Source: Ruegeria profundi
GTDB lineage: Bacteria; Pseudomonadota; Alphaproteobacteria; Rhodobacterales; Rhodobacteraceae
Assembly: GCF_001507545.1 (NCBI RefSeq)
Contig: NZ_LQBP01000002.1
Coordinates: 471,048-535,047, forward strand
DNA length: 64,000 nt
Direction: 5' to 3'
In this document: positions 52,562-62,053 of the stretch, one piece after another
Position numbering within the stretch: position 1 is the first letter of the stretch
How the letters are laid out: every line of letters begins with the position of its first letter
Position numbers and translations under genes: made by a program
Notes under the pieces: generated by a model
What the model was told of the DNA's origin: nothing
Seen by the model: only the letters and a program-made list of their open reading frames with translations
Database searches by the model: none

Positions 52562-54295
52562 ATGGCCGCCCCAGACAAGATACTCTTCAACGGCAAGATT
52601 ACGACGATGGATCCTGACAGGCCCGAAGCAACCGCTGTGGCCGTTTCAGGGGATCGGATCACCGCCGTTGGAACAGACAAGGACATGCTTGGATTTGCGG
52701 GACCCGAAACCGAGACCATTGATCTGGGCGGCCAGCGTGTAATTCCCGGTCTGATCGACAGTCATACGCACATCATCCGACAAGGCAACAACTTCGCGAT
52801 GGAGCTGCGTTGGGACCACGTTCCCTCGCTTGCTGACGGTCTGCGTATGCTGAAGGCGCAGGCAGAGCGTACTCCTGCCGGGCAATGGATCCGCGTGGTT
52901 GGTGGTTGGTCCGTTGATCAATTCGCCGAAAAGCGGTTGCCGACGATTGATGAGATCAATGCGGTCGCGCCGGATGTGCCTGTCTACGTGTTGCATCTCT
53001 ATGATCGGGCGTGGCTGAACAAAGCCGCCCTGCGTGCAATCGGCATCGACAAACACTTCTACGAGCCCTTTGTCTCAGGGCGTCTGGAGCGGGACGATCA
53101 GGGCAACCCGACAGGCCTCGCGATGGCGCGCCCCAACGCGCAACCGCTTTACGCGTTGTTGGATATGGCCCCCAAGCTGGATTTCGAACAGCAGGTCACC
53201 TCGACCAAGCACTATTTCAAGGCGCTGAATGGTCTTGGATTGACCTCGGCTTTGGATTGCGCGGGTGGGTTCCTGAACTATCCAGATGATTACGGCGTCA
53301 TCACCGAGTTGAACAAACGCGGCGAGCAAACCGTGCGCATCGGCTATCAGCTTTTTGCGCAGCGTCCGATGTTTGAGCTGGACGATTTCAAACGCTGGAA
53401 TGACATCGTAAAGCCAGACGAAGGCAACAACTACCTGAAATGCGTGGGTGCGGGCGAGATGCTGGTCGCGTCGGCCTATGATTTCGAAGACTTCAGCTAC
53501 CCCCGCCCCGATCTGCCCAAGCGAATGGAAGGAGACCTCAGGCCGGTTCTTGAATTTCTGTTCGAAAACCGCTGGCCGATCCGCTTCCATTGTACCTACG
53601 AGGAAAGCGCCCACCGGTTGCTAAGCCTTATTGAAGAGGTCGGCCGTGACAAAGGGCTGGAAGAGCTGAACTGGATCTTCGACCATGGCGAGACGATCTC
53701 GGAATCCACCATGGAGTGGGTTGCCCGTTTGGGTGGCGGCATCAGCTACCAAAACCGTATTGCCTTTCAGACCACAGCCTATCGTGATCGCTACGGCGAA
53801 GACGCCCTGCGCGAGGTTATGCCCGTCAAAAAGATGATGGCGTCGGGCGTGCCGCTGGCCGCTGGTACGGATGCGACGCGAGTATCCTCATACAATCCGT
53901 GGCTTGCCATTCATTGGGCGGTATCGGGCAAGGGCCGTGGTGGTGATGTAATCTGGAGTGCAGCGAACCGTTTGGATCGGCACGACGCGCTGCGTCATTG
54001 GACCGCCGCTGGCGCTTGGTTCAGCCGGGAAGCGGGTAAGAAAGGTCAGATCAAGGCGGGGCAATGGGCGGATATCGCCGTGCTCGACCGGGATTATTTC
54101 TCGATCGCCGAGGACGAGATCACCGAGATCGAAGCCGACCTGACACTGACAGGCGGCAAGATCGTGCACGCCAAGGCCCGTTTTGCGGCGCATGCACCGG
54201 CCCCACTGCCGGAGCTTCCCGAATGGTCACCTGTCCCTATTTTCGGTGCCCCCGGCGCTACGGCGCAACGCCAAGGCAGCCTTGCCGCGGAATAG
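52562..54295 (+). CDS. YtcJ-like amidohydrolase (amidohydrolase family 3)
   Basis: A 577-residue metal-dependent hydrolase. The N-terminal metal motif is IPGLIDSHTHIIRQG near residues 60-75. FHCTYEESAHRLLS and IFDHGETIS carry two further histidines, and LAAGTDATRVSSYN the catalytic aspartate. Relatives hydrolyse amides and formamides, but substrates are mostly unknown. The protein is cytosolic. It has a C-terminal extension ending in proline-rich LPELPEWSPVP. Confidence 0.85.
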   Translation: MAAPDKILFNGKITTMDPDRPEATAVAVSGDRITAVGTDKDMLGFAGPETETIDLGGQRVIPGLIDSHTHIIRQGNNFAMELRWDHVPSLADGLRMLKAQAERTPAGQWIRVVGGWSVDQFAEKRLPTIDEINAVAPDVPVYVLHLYDRAWLNKAALRAIGIDKHFYEPFVSGRLERDDQGNPTGLAMARPNAQPLYALLDMAPKLDFEQQVTSTKHYFKALNGLGLTSALDCAGGFLNYPDDYGVITELNKRGEQTVRIGYQLFAQRPMFELDDFKRWNDIVKPDEGNNYLKCVGAGEMLVASAYDFEDFSYPRPDLPKRMEGDLRPVLEFLFENRWPIRFHCTYEESAHRLLSLIEEVGRDKGLEELNWIFDHGETISESTMEWVARLGGGISYQNRIAFQTTAYRDRYGEDALREVMPVKKMMASGVPLAAGTDATRVSSYNPWLAIHWAVSGKGRGGDVIWSAANRLDRHDALRHWTAAGAWFSREAGKKGQIKAGQWADIAVLDRDYFSIAEDEITEIEADLTLTGGKIVHAKARFAAHAPAPLPELPEWSPVPIFGAPGATAQRQGSLAAE

Positions 54296-54319
54296 CGGAC
54301 AGACCTCAGGAGATTTCCC

Positions 54320-54628
54320 ATGTTGGACGACCAAAAGCTAAAAATCACCTACAGCGAAAGCGACACAAAAGCACGATACGGCGCTTCGGTGTCCGGGATC
54401 GTGAGCGAGGCCGAACTGACGCTGTCGAAAGTCACGCCCACCCTCGTTATCGCCGACCACACGTTTGTCCCGGATGAGTTGCGCGGACGCGGCTTGGCGC
54501 GGGCCTTGGCTGCACAGCTTGTAGCGGATGCGCGCGACAAAGGGCTGCGCATAGTGCCGCTTTGCCCATTTGTGCGGTCCTACGCTGAAAAAAATCGCGA
54601 GGAGTTGGCAGATGTCATCCAGTGGTAG
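54320..54628 (+). CDS. GNAT-type small N-acetyltransferase-like protein
   Basis: A 102-residue protein of the small GNAT group (YjdJ-like, Acetyltransf_CG). The core reads ADHTFVPDELRGRGLARALA, the acetyl-CoA pyrophosphate loop, then LRIVPLCPFVRSYAEKN, a hallmark of this group. The extent is the normal size of the group. It precedes, and overlaps by 17 bases, the MFS gene. Confidence 0.83.
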   Translation: MLDDQKLKITYSESDTKARYGASVSGIVSEAELTLSKVTPTLVIADHTFVPDELRGRGLARALAAQLVADARDKGLRIVPLCPFVRSYAEKNREELADVIQW

Positions 54629-56222
54629 CATCGCAAAACCTGCACCCGCGGCATCAAACTCGGCCTGGGCCCCGTTCAAACATCGGGCCTTTGCGCTTCT
54701 TTGGGTCGCGACCCTGATCTCCAACGTCGGCACGTGGATGCACGATGTGGGCGCGGGGTGGTTGATGACGACGCTCAACTCATCTCCGGCGGTGGTCTCT
54801 CTCGTGCAGGCGGCGACAACCCTGCCAGTGTTCATCTTCGCTTTATACGCCGGTACGCTGGCGGACCGGTTGGATAAGCGTAAGTTGTTGATCACAGTGA
54901 ATGTTGTGCTTCTGGTGCTTGTGTCGGTGCTGACCGTGCTTGTTCAGCTCGAATTGGTAACACCGACGCTCCTGATCCTGTTCACATTGGCCATCGGAAC
55001 TGGCACCGCCTTCATGGCTCCGGCCTGGCAAGCGATCGTGCCAACTCTTGTGCCGCGTGACGCGTTGCAGCCAGCCATCGCGCTGAATTCAATGGGCATC
55101 AACATCAGTCGCGCGATCGGCCCTGCCTTGGCGGGCGTTTTGATTGCATCGGTCAGCTTGGCGGCCCCTTTTGCGGTCAATGCGGTCAGTTATCTCGTGA
55201 TCATTGGCGCTCTGTTGTTTTGGAAACACGAAGGCGGTGTATCGAAGACATCTCAGCCTGTTTTTAACGCGATGATGACCGGCATGCGGCATGTTGCACA
55301 TAACGGCCCGCTCAAGGCCACGTTGATCCGATCTTTTGCCTTCTTCATCTTTGCTTCTGCCTATTGGGCTCTGTTGCCACTGGTCGTCCGGACAATCGAA
55401 GGTGGCGGGGCGACGCTGTATGGTTTGTTGCTGACTTTGATCGGTGCCGGGGCTGTTGCGGGTGCTTTGACACTTCCGCAGTTCCGCGCGAAGCTTGATG
55501 CGAGCACGACAGCTGCAGGCGGCACCATCGGCACTGCCGTTGCCATGGCAATTCTTGCAACGGCGGCAACGCCTCCTCTGGCCTATATCGCCGCACTGTT
55601 AGGTGGCTTTAGCTGGATTGCCGTTCTCACCACGTTCAATGTGTCGGCGCAAACCGCACTGCCAAATTGGGTCAGGGCCCGAGGACTGGCCGTAAATCTG
55701 ATGGTCTTCTTCGGGTCAATGGCGTTTGGATCAGCATTCTGGGGTCAGGTGGCCACGGTAACATCTGTTTCGATCACCTTGCTGATCGCAGCAGGCGGCC
55801 TGATCGTCGGCTTGATCCTGACGCGCAAATTCCAGCTTGGTCAGGGCGAAGATCTGGACCTGACACCCTCTATGCATTGGCCAGCGCCGCAAGTTGCCCT
55901 TGAAGAGGACGGATTGGCATCCCGCGGTCCTGTTATGGTCGAAGTCGAGTATCGCATTCGACCCGAGGATGAAGCTGCGTTCCTGTCCGCCATTCAGGAA
56001 TGGTCCGGCGAGCGCTGGCGCGACGGAGCTTATGATTGGCGCGTTTTCCAAAGTGCAGAAGAGCCTGAGCTATGGGTCGAGGCCTTCATGGTCTCATCTT
56101 GGGAAGAACATCTGGCCCAGCATGAGCGTGTGTCACACCAGGATCAGGATCTTCAACAGGCTGTTGCAGCTTTCGATACCCGCGAAAGCGGCCCCGTCGT
56201 TCGCCATTTGATCGCGCCGTGA
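54612..56222 (+). CDS. MFS transporter (MFS_3/DUF894) with a C-terminal ABM-like domain
   Basis: A 536-residue protein. Residues 15-415 hold about 12 spans of the MFS_3 type (YAGTLADRLDKRKLL is the loop 2-3 motif, and MGINISRAIGPALAG is typical). Residues 440-536 form a soluble domain, starting VMVEVEYRIRPEDEAAF, like antibiotic biosynthesis monooxygenases. The combination is known in DUF894 proteins. It probably exports a small product. The start at 54612 lies in the end of the GNAT gene behind GAGGAG. Confidence 0.85.
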   Translation: MSSSGSIAKPAPAASNSAWAPFKHRAFALLWVATLISNVGTWMHDVGAGWLMTTLNSSPAVVSLVQAATTLPVFIFALYAGTLADRLDKRKLLITVNVVLLVLVSVLTVLVQLELVTPTLLILFTLAIGTGTAFMAPAWQAIVPTLVPRDALQPAIALNSMGINISRAIGPALAGVLIASVSLAAPFAVNAVSYLVIIGALLFWKHEGGVSKTSQPVFNAMMTGMRHVAHNGPLKATLIRSFAFFIFASAYWALLPLVVRTIEGGGATLYGLLLTLIGAGAVAGALTLPQFRAKLDASTTAAGGTIGTAVAMAILATAATPPLAYIAALLGGFSWIAVLTTFNVSAQTALPNWVRARGLAVNLMVFFGSMAFGSAFWGQVATVTSVSITLLIAAGGLIVGLILTRKFQLGQGEDLDLTPSMHWPAPQVALEEDGLASRGPVMVEVEYRIRPEDEAAFLSAIQEWSGERWRDGAYDWRVFQSAEEPELWVEAFMVSSWEEHLAQHERVSHQDQDLQQAVAAFDTRESGPVVRHLIAP

Positions 56223-57115
56223 TGAGGGTGCTTGAGATGCTATCGACATTGGTCACCAAATGGCGCCTTCTGTTGGTCGCGGTCTTTGCAACTCTGTTCG
56301 GGTTTCACGCGTCTGATCCCGCATTCGCTGGAGGTACAGAGTTTGAAGGCCGTATCGAAGCGGTCGAAAGGTCTGACGTTTACAGTCGGGCAGAAGGCAT
56401 TGTCGAAGAAGTGCTGGTCGAGCAAGGCGACTATGTCGAAGCGGGCACACCATTGCTGCGGCTCCGAAACGATCTGGAAAAACTGGCCATCGATAGCGCC
56501 AAAGCCGAACTGGCCAAAGCCAGCGCTATTTTGCTTCAAGCCCGCGATAGACTGGAACGCGCCGCGCAACTCTCTACGCGAGGCACGGCGACCGAAGTCG
56601 CTCTCTTCGAGGCTGAAACCAATCTGACACTGACTGAGGCTGACAGGTCTTTGGCCGAGACAGCGCTGGAAATCGCGCAAACAAACTACGAAGACACGCT
56701 CATACGTGCGCCGATCTCGGGGCATGTTGAAGACCCGCGTGTTGGACCGGGTTCCCTGGTTGAGTTCAACTCGGGTGACCCGCCTTTGTTTCAAATCGTA
56801 AATCTGAATCGCCTGCGCGTTGTTTTCGAAATTCCGTACACCCAGTGGATTTCCGGGATGAACGGGGACAATTCGCGCTCAGATGCGTCATCAGAAGCCA
56901 GCGCATTTAGAGTTCAAACTGAGACCGGTCAGGTTCTACGGGATTCAATACCACTCACAGGATCGGCGGTTTGGTTCGACGAACAAAATGGCAAAATTCG
57001 TGTCTGGGCAGATCTGAAAAACCCCGATCATACGTTAAGGCCAGGAATGAAGGTCGTCGTCACGCCCATACTGACCCCGGGCACCGCCGAAAAAGATCAC
57101 TCCATTCGGAAATGA
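56219..57115 (+). CDS. HlyD-type periplasmic adaptor subunit without a partner pump
   Basis: A 298-residue adaptor. The N-terminal membrane/signal segment is at about 15-38. Then come the biotinyl-lipoyl half-motifs (EGIVEEVLVEQGDYVEAGT and IRAPISGHVEDPRVGPGS), with a helical hairpin between them at about 90-150. The beta-barrel half follows. No RND pump or outer-membrane factor is adjacent. The gene overlaps the MFS stop by four bases, so it may work with that transporter, as in EmrAB-like pairs. The start could also be the second ATG. Confidence 0.83.
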   Translation: MMRVLEMLSTLVTKWRLLLVAVFATLFGFHASDPAFAGGTEFEGRIEAVERSDVYSRAEGIVEEVLVEQGDYVEAGTPLLRLRNDLEKLAIDSAKAELAKASAILLQARDRLERAAQLSTRGTATEVALFEAETNLTLTEADRSLAETALEIAQTNYEDTLIRAPISGHVEDPRVGPGSLVEFNSGDPPLFQIVNLNRLRVVFEIPYTQWISGMNGDNSRSDASSEASAFRVQTETGQVLRDSIPLTGSAVWFDEQNGKIRVWADLKNPDHTLRPGMKVVVTPILTPGTAEKDHSIRK

Positions 57116-57162
57116 AACTCAAAACAACCCATCAACATCAGGCATCACAAGGACGGTTCCAA

Positions 57163-57615
57163 ATGATCAAATTCGAATTGAACGGCCGACCCGTAGAGGT
57201 TGATAACCCCCCTGACGAAATGCTGCTGCTGGTCCTTCGAGATTCGCTCAAACTCAAGGGTACGAAATACGGATGCGGTGCTGCCATGTGTGGGGCCTGC
57301 ACGGTGCATGTGGATGGTGTGGCGAGCTTTGCATGTCAGATGTCGGTCAGCGACGTGGAGTATGCGCAAGTCACGACGATCGAAGGATTATCCGAAGACG
57401 GCTCGCATCCTGTTCAGAGGGCCTGGATCGAAGAGCAGGTTGCACAATGCGGCTATTGCCAGTCAGGTCAGATCATGCGCGCGGCGGCACTTCTGGCGGA
57501 CAATCCATCCCCGACGCGCGAAGAAATCGTCGATGAGATGAGCTCGAACCTTTGTCGCTGCGGAACGTATAACCGAATTTTCAAAGCCATCGAACGCGCA
57601 GCCAAGGAGGTTTGA
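57163..57615 (+). CDS. Two-[2Fe-2S] subunit of a molybdenum hydroxylase, IorA-like
   Basis: A 150-residue electron-transfer subunit. The plant-type cluster is held by C38, C43, C46 and C58 (CGAAMCGACTVH). The second cluster uses C96, C99 (CGYCQSG), C131 and C133 (CRCGTYNRI). The layout matches isoquinoline 1-oxidoreductase alpha subunits. The start at 57163 has AAGGA upstream. It is one base before the large subunit gene. Confidence 0.9.
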   Translation: MIKFELNGRPVEVDNPPDEMLLLVLRDSLKLKGTKYGCGAAMCGACTVHVDGVASFACQMSVSDVEYAQVTTIEGLSEDGSHPVQRAWIEEQVAQCGYCQSGQIMRAAALLADNPSPTREEIVDEMSSNLCRCGTYNRIFKAIERAAKEV

Positions 57616-57616
57616 G

Positions 57617-59797
57617 ATGACAATGACCATGAACCGCCGCGGGTTTCTGCAAGGCGCTGCTGGACTGACATTTTTCATCGGTTCGGGTGGCATCTCATCC
57701 GTCCGGTCCGAAGCAGCGGCCGGCACACTGGATGTCAATCACTGGTTGACGATCCGGGCTGATGGCACCGTTCAAATCGTCCATCCGTCCACAGAGATGG
57801 GCCAAAGCAGCTATTCTACGTTGCCGCAGATTCTGGCCGAGGAACTGGACGCTGCTTGGAATGACGTAGAAATCGAACAGTTGAATGCGGATGATCGGCG
57901 CTATGGAAACAAGCTGTTTGGCGGTGTTTTGTATACGGCTGGCAGCACCGGAACGCAGTTCTATTTCGACCCGATGCGCAAGGCAGGCGCGCAGGCGCGC
58001 GACGTGTTGCTGCAAATCGCAGCGCGCGAATGGGGTGTGGACAAAGCAAGCCTCAGGACCGAACCCAGTGTTGTTTTAGGGCCTGATGGCCAACAGGGCA
58101 GCTATGGTGAACTGGCGGCGCTCGGTTTGACAGATGTGACGGTGCCAGACGTTGAAACCGTGCCGCTGAAAGACTCATCCGCGTTTCGGATCATCGGGCA
58201 AGATCTGCCGCGTCGCGACGTTCCGGCCAAAAGCACAGGTCAGGCTGAATACGCGATAGATGTGGATGTGCCCAATATGGCCTATGCTGCTGTTCTGCGC
58301 GCACCAGTCGAGGAAGAGGTACCGCTTTCCATCAACGACGTTGCCGCACGCGAGGTACCGGGCGTCATCGACATCGTGACCGTACCGGACGGTGTCGCCG
58401 TCGTCGCGGAAAGCTTGTGGTCTGCCTTGGGCGCACGGGGTTTGCTTGAGGTTGAATGGTCCACCACCTCACCCTTCCGGACGTCAAACAGCGAGCAGAC
58501 GCTGGCCGAATACGCCGCCGCTGTCAGCTCTCCTGACGCGTCGGGTGCAACCTGGGCCGAGAAAGGCGACGCCCCTGCAGCCATTGGCAACGCTGACCGT
58601 CAGTTTTCGCAGGTCTATCTTTCGGACTATGCCTACCATGCTCAGATTGAGCCGATGGCGGCCGTCGCTGATGTCGATGCGGACGGGCAAGGTGCTGAAG
58701 TTTGGGCGGGCACGCAAACGCAGTCGTGGACTGCGCGCACCGTTTCCGAGGTACTGGGCATCCCCGTCGAAAACGTTCGTCTGAACATGATGACAATGGG
58801 CGGAGGCTTTGGTCGACGCACAGCCCTGATGCAGAACTATGTGCGCGATGCGGTGCTGTGTTCGAAAGCCGTTGGACGTCCTGTCAAAGTGATCTGGCCG
58901 CGTGAAGACGACGTGAAGCAGGGCACCTTCCGCCCCGCTGCGGCCCAAAAACTTGAGGCCGGTCTGACAGCGGACGGAAAGCTCGATGGGTGGTACCACA
59001 AGGTCGCGACACCAACGGTCATTGGTTTTTTCAACCCGCTGCGTTGGGACGCGGTGAACCCGAACGATGTGATTTCAATGCGGGGTGCGGAGAGCAAGTT
59101 CTATGGGATCAAGGATTTCCGCGCCGATCATCTGATCATGGACCGGCATGCCCGCCTTGCGCCCTATCGCGGTATTGGCGCGTCCTACACGGCCTTTGCG
59201 GCAGAGTGTTTCATGGATGAACTGGCAGAACAGGCCGGGAGGGACCCATTGGAGTTCCGGCTAGATCTTGTTTCCGAAAACCCGCGTGGGCGACACCTGC
59301 TTGAGAAGGTGGCCGAGATGTCCGATTGGCACAATCGGGGTGATCGAAACTTAGGGCTTTCTTTTGCTGGCTACAGCTCGTCCATGGCCGCAGGTGTGGC
59401 GGAAGTCGAAGTTGACGCGGAAAGCGGAGAGATCCGGATCACCAACTTCTGGGCCGCGATCGACGCGGGCCTAATCGTCACGCCGGACAACGCACTCAAT
59501 CAGATCGAAGGTGGTATCGTGTTCGGTATCTCGATGGCTCTTTCTGAAAAAATAGACATCGAAAACGGCGAGGTGGTGCAGAGCAACTTCTGGGACTATG
59601 AGATCACACGCGCGTCGCAGATGCCGGAAATTGAAATCTACGTCGCAGAGGTCAATGCACCGCCGGTTGGTGTTGGCGAGGTTGGCACTCCGATGGTGCC
59701 TGCGGCCATTGCAAATGCATTTTACGCCGCGCAAGGCAAGCGCCTGCGCCACATGCCCTTTACACCTGATCGCGTCACCGCCGCGCTGGAAACGTAA
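57617..59797 (+). CDS. Molybdopterin catalytic subunit, IorB-like (xanthine oxidase family)
   Basis: A 726-residue enzyme. A Tat signal (MNRRGFLQGAAGLTFF) means it works in the periplasm with its iron-sulfur partner. Molybdopterin motifs include GGGFGRRTAL and APYRGIGASYTAFAAE. The catalytic glutamate is in GVGEVGTPMVPAAIA. Family members hydroxylate N-heterocycles, aldehydes or nicotinate-like rings. No third FAD subunit is present, as usual for Ior types, so electrons should go to a cytochrome. No XdhC-like maturase is in the window. Confidence 0.88.
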   Translation: MTMTMNRRGFLQGAAGLTFFIGSGGISSVRSEAAAGTLDVNHWLTIRADGTVQIVHPSTEMGQSSYSTLPQILAEELDAAWNDVEIEQLNADDRRYGNKLFGGVLYTAGSTGTQFYFDPMRKAGAQARDVLLQIAAREWGVDKASLRTEPSVVLGPDGQQGSYGELAALGLTDVTVPDVETVPLKDSSAFRIIGQDLPRRDVPAKSTGQAEYAIDVDVPNMAYAAVLRAPVEEEVPLSINDVAAREVPGVIDIVTVPDGVAVVAESLWSALGARGLLEVEWSTTSPFRTSNSEQTLAEYAAAVSSPDASGATWAEKGDAPAAIGNADRQFSQVYLSDYAYHAQIEPMAAVADVDADGQGAEVWAGTQTQSWTARTVSEVLGIPVENVRLNMMTMGGGFGRRTALMQNYVRDAVLCSKAVGRPVKVIWPREDDVKQGTFRPAAAQKLEAGLTADGKLDGWYHKVATPTVIGFFNPLRWDAVNPNDVISMRGAESKFYGIKDFRADHLIMDRHARLAPYRGIGASYTAFAAECFMDELAEQAGRDPLEFRLDLVSENPRGRHLLEKVAEMSDWHNRGDRNLGLSFAGYSSSMAAGVAEVEVDAESGEIRITNFWAAIDAGLIVTPDNALNQIEGGIVFGISMALSEKIDIENGEVVQSNFWDYEITRASQMPEIEIYVAEVNAPPVGVGEVGTPMVPAAIANAFYAAQGKRLRHMPFTPDRVTAALET

Positions 59798-59812
59798 GGG
59801 CCAAAGGATGCT

Positions 59813-59835
59813 GCCGGTCATTTCCTTTGACCGGC
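59813..59835 (+). other. Intercistronic hairpin between IorB-like and pirin genes
   Basis: GCCGGTCA and TGACCGGC pair perfectly over eight bases with a seven-base loop, 15 bases after the IorB-like stop. No run of T follows. It probably protects the upstream message rather than ending it. Confidence 0.6.
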
Positions 59836-59878
59836 GGCGCATTTGCCAAGACCCAACTACAGACAAAGGACCCAATGC

Positions 59879-60856
59879 ATGAGTTGGAACCCCACGCATA
59901 AACCTGAGTGCCCAAATGCTTCGGCAGACAGTGTTGAAACTCTGATTATTCCGCGCGCCCGTGATCTTGGTGGGTTTGAAGTTCGACGCGCATTGCCGGC
60001 GCCCGAACGCCAGATGGTAGGACCGTTTATATTTTTCGACCAGATGGGCCCGGCCGAGTTTATCACGGAAGGCGGCATAGACGTTCGCCCACATCCGCAT
60101 ATCGGTCTTGGAACAGTAACCTATTTGTATGATGGCGAGTTTGAGCATCGCGACAGCTTAGGCACTCATCAGATGATCTACCCAGGCGAAGTGAACTGGA
60201 TGGTCGCGGGCAAGGGCGTCACGCATTCCGAACGCACCAGTGCGGAAACACGGGCCAAGCGCAATAGGTTGTTTGGTATTCAGACCTGGATCGCGTTGCC
60301 AAAAAACCGCGAAGACATGGCACCGGACTTTGAACACCACAAGAACGCGGCGCTACCGGAGCTTCAAGATACGGGCGTTCAAGCAAAGCTCATACTCGGA
60401 TCGGCCTATGGCAAATCCAGCCCCGTGACGATGCAGTCCGAGACGTTTTACGTCGATGTCATTCTTGCGCCGGGTGCACATTTTCCATTGCCGGACGATC
60501 AGGAAGACCGTGGGATCTACGTCACTGAAGGGTCGGTTGAGGTTGCCGGCGACGTCTTCGAAGCCGGGCAAATGATGGTCTTTCGACCCGGTGATAAAAT
60601 CAGCGTTCGGGCTGGTGAAAAGGGTGCGCGTCTCATGGCACTGGGCGGTGCAACTCTGTGCGAGGAGCGTTATATCTGGTGGAACTTCGTTTCATCGTCC
60701 CGAGACAGGATTGAAGACGCCAAAGAGTCTTGGAAGGCGGCGGATTGGGCCAATGGCCCCTTTAAACTGCCACCGGGTGACGATGCCGAGCATATCCCGA
60801 TTACGCCAGAACTTGAACAAACCTTGCCCAATAGAGATAACGAGCCTTCGGCCTGA
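59879..60856 (+). CDS. Pirin-family cupin protein
   Basis: A 325-residue bicupin. The first cupin metal site is H72, H74 (RPHPHIGL), H116 and E118 (VTHSERT), all present. DLGGFEVRRALPAPERQMVG is the N-terminal pirin hallmark. Some bacterial pirins cleave quercetin or act as redox cofactors. The start at 59879 (MSWNPTH) fits family length better than the longer frame to 59843. It is the last gene of the set. Confidence 0.88.
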   Translation: MSWNPTHKPECPNASADSVETLIIPRARDLGGFEVRRALPAPERQMVGPFIFFDQMGPAEFITEGGIDVRPHPHIGLGTVTYLYDGEFEHRDSLGTHQMIYPGEVNWMVAGKGVTHSERTSAETRAKRNRLFGIQTWIALPKNREDMAPDFEHHKNAALPELQDTGVQAKLILGSAYGKSSPVTMQSETFYVDVILAPGAHFPLPDDQEDRGIYVTEGSVEVAGDVFEAGQMMVFRPGDKISVRAGEKGARLMALGGATLCEERYIWWNFVSSSRDRIEDAKESWKAADWANGPFKLPPGDDAEHIPITPELEQTLPNRDNEPSA

Positions 60857-60906
60857 CTTTTTGACCGGTTTTTTGGGTTCCTTATGGTGCGCAAACCCCG
60901 TCTAGA

Positions 60907-60932
60907 GGCCCAGTATACTTCGTGCCTGGGCC
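60907..60932 (+). terminator. Hairpin after the pirin gene, possible terminator
   Basis: GGCCCAG and CTGGGCC pair perfectly over seven bases with a 12-base loop, 50 bases after the pirin stop. There is no T-tract, so factor-independent termination is doubtful. It marks the end of the gene set before the transposon region. Confidence 0.4.
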
Positions 60933-61028
60933 GCTGTTGCAACTGGGCGATTGTATTGGTCACAGATCTCTGCAGTGCGCGTTACAAGGGCTGCATTTGA
61001 TGGTGCAAGCGTATTGCGATCCTGTCAC

Positions 61029-61092
61029 TGTACCCTAATTAATCAGAATTTGCGGATTCACGGCGTTCCGGGGCGTTTTTGTACCCTTAATT
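61029..61092. repeat. Direct repeats at the possible end of the tni transposon
   Basis: TGTACCCTAATT at 61029-61040 and TGTACCCTTAATT at 61080-61092 are near-identical and 51 bases apart in the same orientation. A weaker TATACCC follows. They lie between the last chromosomal-type gene and tniQ. Transposons of the Tn7/Tn5053 class carry such repeats as transposase-binding sites, and their outermost base starts TGT. A TGTCACTG just before, at 61023, could be the terminal sequence. Confidence 0.45.
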
Positions 61093-61117
61093 GCAATATA
61101 CCCACAGGTTCCGTGGC

Positions 61118-62053
61118 TTATGACTTGACCCCACTTGAGCGCTTCCAGATTGTATCGGCGCGCATCAGAAGCGCTTGACGATTTGCGTCTGCCCCGAGCT
61201 CTGAGATGGCCTGACGAGCGGCCTGCAAAGCGCTCTCCGACACTCTTGGGCGGCACAATCCATGTGCTTCATGCCCGGTTGGATGCACTGTTTCAACCAA
61301 TCTAGGAAGCGGTCGACCGAGGTCCTGCGACAATCCACGGATCCGCTCGATCATCTCACGATGTTCAGGAAATACGCGGCTCAACTCCCGGGCCGCCGGG
61401 TCGTTTCCTCGCAGTATGATGGCGGCACCCAACAAGGGACGGGTCGTGCCGATACCGACCGCCGCAAGCGCCATTAGCCTTTCGCGCTTGTTCCCGGAGG
61501 TGAGCGACCAAAGACGCCCGATCTTCAGCACCGATATGACTTGCAGGGTCAGACTGATCCGGTTCAACCGCGCGAGATCGGTCATGGCGGCAGCCGTCTT
61601 CAGAACTTCCGCGCCGCGCAAAGCGCGTGCATGAAGTCTGCGTGATACATCTTTGGCTGGATTCTTGGGTTCCAAGGCCTGGCCGCAGATTTCGCAGGTC
61701 ATCGACCATGCCAAGCGCCAATGTCGAAGCACCAAATCGGGTGATTTCGCAACACACCCCGGGCAATACTGGAAGTCATGCCGGGACACGTATTGCACAT
61801 CATGATGTATTGAATCCGGAAGAGCCATGCTGACGATTTCATCCGGGGACCGCTGAACCGCCCCGCATAGCATGGCCCAGTTCGCCGTCTGCAGGTCGCT
61901 TGCACATTCCGGCACCCTGCCCTGCCCCAAACCCAGATAGCCACAAAGCTCTTCAACCGAACAATAATTGGCCTTCGCCAAGCGACCTAACCAGCTCGAC
62001 AGAAGCTCATCACGCAAAGGTGGCGGTCGAAACGGTAGCGGTCTGACGGTCAC
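61118..62053 (-). CDS. tniQ: TniQ-family transposition target-selection protein
   Basis: A 311-residue TniQ. The N-terminal LPFRPPPLRDELLSSWLGRL and the zinc site (FQYCPGCVA, then WSMTCEICGQ) are typical. The GTG start at 62053 overlaps the tniB stop as GTGA; the longer frame to 62104 starts from TTG inside tniB. It works with TniA and TniB in Tn5053/Tn402-like elements to choose the target. It is the last gene of the module. Confidence 0.85.
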   Translation of the reverse strand: MTVRPLPFRPPPLRDELLSSWLGRLAKANYCSVEELCGYLGLGQGRVPECASDLQTANWAMLCGAVQRSPDEIVSMALPDSIHHDVQYVSRHDFQYCPGCVAKSPDLVLRHWRLAWSMTCEICGQALEPKNPAKDVSRRLHARALRGAEVLKTAAAMTDLARLNRISLTLQVISVLKIGRLWSLTSGNKRERLMALAAVGIGTTRPLLGAAIILRGNDPAARELSRVFPEHREMIERIRGLSQDLGRPLPRLVETVHPTGHEAHGLCRPRVSESALQAARQAISELGADANRQALLMRADTIWKRSSGVKS

